DNA of 64,000 bases, from contig NZ_QPJD01000007.1 of assembly GCF_003337375.1 (NCBI RefSeq), positions 248,001 through 312,000 of the forward strand, given 5' to 3'. The notes beneath the pieces were generated by a model. The model was not told the DNA's origin. It made no database searches and saw only the letters and a list, made by a program, of their open reading frames with translations. Shown one piece after another: positions 62,206-64,000 of the stretch. Position numbers and translations under genes: made by a program. Each line of letters starts with the position of its first letter. Within the stretch, counting starts at the first letter, position 1. The DNA is from Paenibacillus prosopidis (GTDB lineage: Bacteria; Bacillota; Bacilli; Paenibacillales; Paenibacillaceae).

Positions 62206-63306
62206 TCACCGACCGGTCTGGACAATGGTAACATTAACGCTTACTGTTGTTTTTAATGCCTCATAATGATCTTGAAAATCCCGATCATCCCATTTATATG
62301 ATCTGCTTCTTATTAGATCGCCAAAGCCTACCGGGTCCACGTTATTTCTTTTGCATAACGATACAAACTTTTGAATTTCTTTTTCAAAATATGCCTCCAT
62401 CATTTTCTCAAGCCATACACGTTGATCCTTCGATGCAAGATTAATCCATTTAGGAACATCTCTAACTTGTGCGTCCAATTTCAAATGGATTGAAACGCAT
62501 GCCGGAGGTCCGATGCTAATCACCTTAAATGTTGACTTAGAACCGATACTGTTCATTAAGAAGTAATCGCCGCGGTTTTGATTCGGTCCCCTCACAGGAA
62601 CCATGATGCTCCCATTCTTTGAGTTTTCCAGCAGCATCTTCAGTAAGAATGCTTCCCTTATACTGATTTTGGTTTTGAATTTATCGCCTTTGAACAAAGC
62701 TAAACCGTCGATTTTTATTTCTCCGTGTTCTACTGTGAAATACGGTAAGAAGACATCCCGTCCTTCGCCGAAAAAATTAAAAAAAGTTACGTGAAGGTTC
62801 GTCAACGGAAAATTTCCGCTCCTAATATTCTGCTTAATCATATCGAATAAAAAATATGGATCACGTTTGTTCTCGGTTACGTTCAATATTTCCAAAGCGT
62901 CTCTATCCGCAACACCGAGGTGAGTTCTGAGTGATATTTTGGGATCGCGGATTAGACTGGTGATTGCTGTTTCGATACCTTTGCGCGCGAACGTTTCTCC
63001 AAACAGCGCCATTCTCAGCTGTCCATATTCAATCGGGAAATCAAGCTTTGTATTTAGCCTTGGCATGCTGTCGTACATGGAGTTCGACTCCGTCACGAAA
63101 AATTCTAACTTCGTTTTTCCTACTTCTTCGTAATTGGTAATAAGAGCAGCGCTTTGTATTCCATTCCGGGCGGCATCGTAACCGACGGTTTGGATAAGTT
63201 TAATATTATTCACAATATTTTGATCGCCGCACGCGGTAATCAATGTACTTAGAACGATAATCAGAAAAGCTTTTCTCATATCCATAATCCCCGCTTTCTC
63301 TCTCAT
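62206..63306 (-). CDS. Spore germination lipoprotein subunit (GerAC/GerKC family)
   Basis: 366 residues. Lipoprotein signal RKAFLIIVLSTLITAC-GDQ. Family features: VNNIKLIQTVGYDAARNG, PIEYGQLRMALFGETFARKGI, FFGEGRDVFLPYFTVEHGEIKIDGLALFKGDK, and VPKWINLASKDQR in the C-terminal domain. The first ATG overlaps the gerA stop (ATGA); an ATG nine codons on gives a cleaner signal peptide. Located outside the inner spore membrane. Confidence 0.93.
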   Translation of the reverse strand: MREKAGIMDMRKAFLIIVLSTLITACGDQNIVNNIKLIQTVGYDAARNGIQSAALITNYEEVGKTKLEFFVTESNSMYDSMPRLNTKLDFPIEYGQLRMALFGETFARKGIETAITSLIRDPKISLRTHLGVADRDALEILNVTENKRDPYFLFDMIKQNIRSGNFPLTNLHVTFFNFFGEGRDVFLPYFTVEHGEIKIDGLALFKGDKFKTKISIREAFLLKMLLENSKNGSIMVPVRGPNQNRGDYFLMNSIGSKSTFKVISIGPPACVSIHLKLDAQVRDVPKWINLASKDQRVWLEKMMEAYFEKEIQKFVSLCKRNNVDPVGFGDLIRSRSYKWDDRDFQDHYEALKTTVSVNVTIVQTGR

Positions 63307-64000
63307 TTATCGTGAAAATCGTTCTTCTTCCGTTTAACCGGCTCAGGTTTGTACCTAATTAAAGAATGTGGTTTTAAGAACCGCATCCTATGATTAAGAA
63401 ATTGAAACGACGGACGTATAAAGCTGTCTTTAAGATCCTGGACCCGTAAAGGATATATTGGCACGATATACGGAACGCCTAATGAGGTAAGACGGGTAAT
63501 ATGGACGAGCAGAAAAACAATCCCGATAAACATGCCTAGTCCGCCCCATAAAGCTGACAAAACGATCAAGGGGAAACGTAAAAACCGTATCGTATTCGAC
63601 ATCTTATAAATCGGTGTCGCAAACGAGGCCAACGCCGAAAAGGCGACGATGATGACCAGAATATTGCTTGTCAAACCGGCTTGGACAGTAGCCTGTCCAA
63701 TTATAATACCTCCTACGATACCTAATGTTTGACCGATCTTTGTCGGCAATCTGGCGCCGGCTTCCCGGAGAAATTCGATTGTAATTTCCAAGAAAAGCAC
63801 TTCAATCAGAGGGGGGAACGGGACATTTTTTCTGGAATAAATTAGCGGCTCCAACAAATCTCTCGGGATGACCTCGTAATGGAAAGTGGTTATGGCGATA
63901 TACATTGACGTTGCAAATAAAGAAAAAACAACTCCGAAAATTCGAATCAGCCTAAAAAAAGAACCCAATAACCAAGACAAATAATAATCTTCCGGGGAAA
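63303..64000 (-). CDS. Spore germination protein A subunit (GerAA/GerKA family), C-terminal part
   Basis: Only the last ~232 residues are in the window; the gene enters from the right. Begins PEDYYLSWLLGSFFRLIRIFG, then VIPRDLLEPLIYSRKNVPFPPLIEVLFLEITIEFLREAGARLPTKIGQTLGIVGGIIIGQATVQAGL, the diagnostic core of GerA A subunits, with four helices and a basic tail. First gene of the operon followed by C and B subunits. Confidence 0.94.
   Translation of the reverse strand, partial: SPEDYYLSWLLGSFFRLIRIFGVVFSLFATSMYIAITTFHYEVIPRDLLEPLIYSRKNVPFPPLIEVLFLEITIEFLREAGARLPTKIGQTLGIVGGIIIGQATVQAGLTSNILVIIVAFSALASFATPIYKMSNTIRFLRFPLIVLSALWGGLGMFIGIVFLLVHITRLTSLGVPYIVPIYPLRVQDLKDSFIRPSFQFLNHRMRFLKPHSLIRYKPEPVKRKKNDFHDK

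Overview
The window looks like chromosomal DNA of an endospore-forming, plant-polymer-degrading Firmicute, most likely Paenibacillus or a close relative. The evidence is strong AGGAGG-type ribosome sites, frequent GTG and TTG starts, spore genes (an H-type small acid-soluble protein, a CotS-like kinase, a gerA-type germinant receptor operon), plant-polymer enzymes (a GH5 glucanase, a GH67 alpha-glucuronidase, GH29 fucosidase remnants), and several regulator families in divergent pairs. No rRNA, tRNA, CRISPR array or intact insertion sequence was seen. Layout. 1-5.8 kb: the start of a secreted GH5 enzyme, GH29 remnants on opposite strands, small unknown proteins, a Tyr-rich CARDB secreted protein, and a membrane-anchored alpha/beta hydrolase. 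5.9-9.7 kb: a YisP-like prenyl synthase homologue that seems to start at ATT, an HxlR regulator facing a broken MFS gene, and an adaA-ogt alkylation-repair operon. 9.8-13.6 kb: a four-gene operon (CotS/choline-kinase-like kinase, nucleotidyltransferase, glycerol-1-phosphate-dehydrogenase-like enzyme, CDP-alcohol phosphotransferase) that looks like an uncharacterised phosphodiester pathway. 13.8-25.1 kb: methionine, SAM and polyamine metabolism (speD, metH, purA, metF, mtnK, mtnE, mtnD, speE), with relics of an S-adenosylhomocysteinase and a PfkB kinase. 25.2-28.9 kb: hflX behind a leader with a 12-codon ORF containing an Arg-X-Arg motif, then a CHRD protein apparently starting at ATC, and an sspH-DUF421 operon. 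28.9-35.3 kb: a six-gene nickel/metallophore ABC importer plus MFS exporter operon behind a perfect Fur box. 35.3-48.3 kb: a ketopantoate-reductase-like gene, an amino-acid ABC transporter, aguA with its AraC regulator, an Rrf2/NmrA pair, a chemoreceptor, and a leaderless ArsR gene with an MFS pump. 48.3-54.5 kb: a VanR/VanS-like two-component system with a BceAB-like transporter, a degenerate phosphoesterase and a VanZ-like protein. 54.7-60.9 kb: a rearranged zone where an HxlR/SDR/VOC divergon was duplicated and the two copies decayed reciprocally. 61.0-64.0 kb: a gerA-type operon running off the end. How it works together: SpeD and SpeE make spermidine and release methylthioadenosine; MtnK, MtnE and MtnD catalyse three steps of its salvage back to methionine; MetF and MetH supply methyl groups. 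The Fur-controlled transporter, HflX attenuator, Van-like module, Ada system and drug pumps give stress and antibiotic responses. Functional calls rest on recognising protein families by eye; no search was run.
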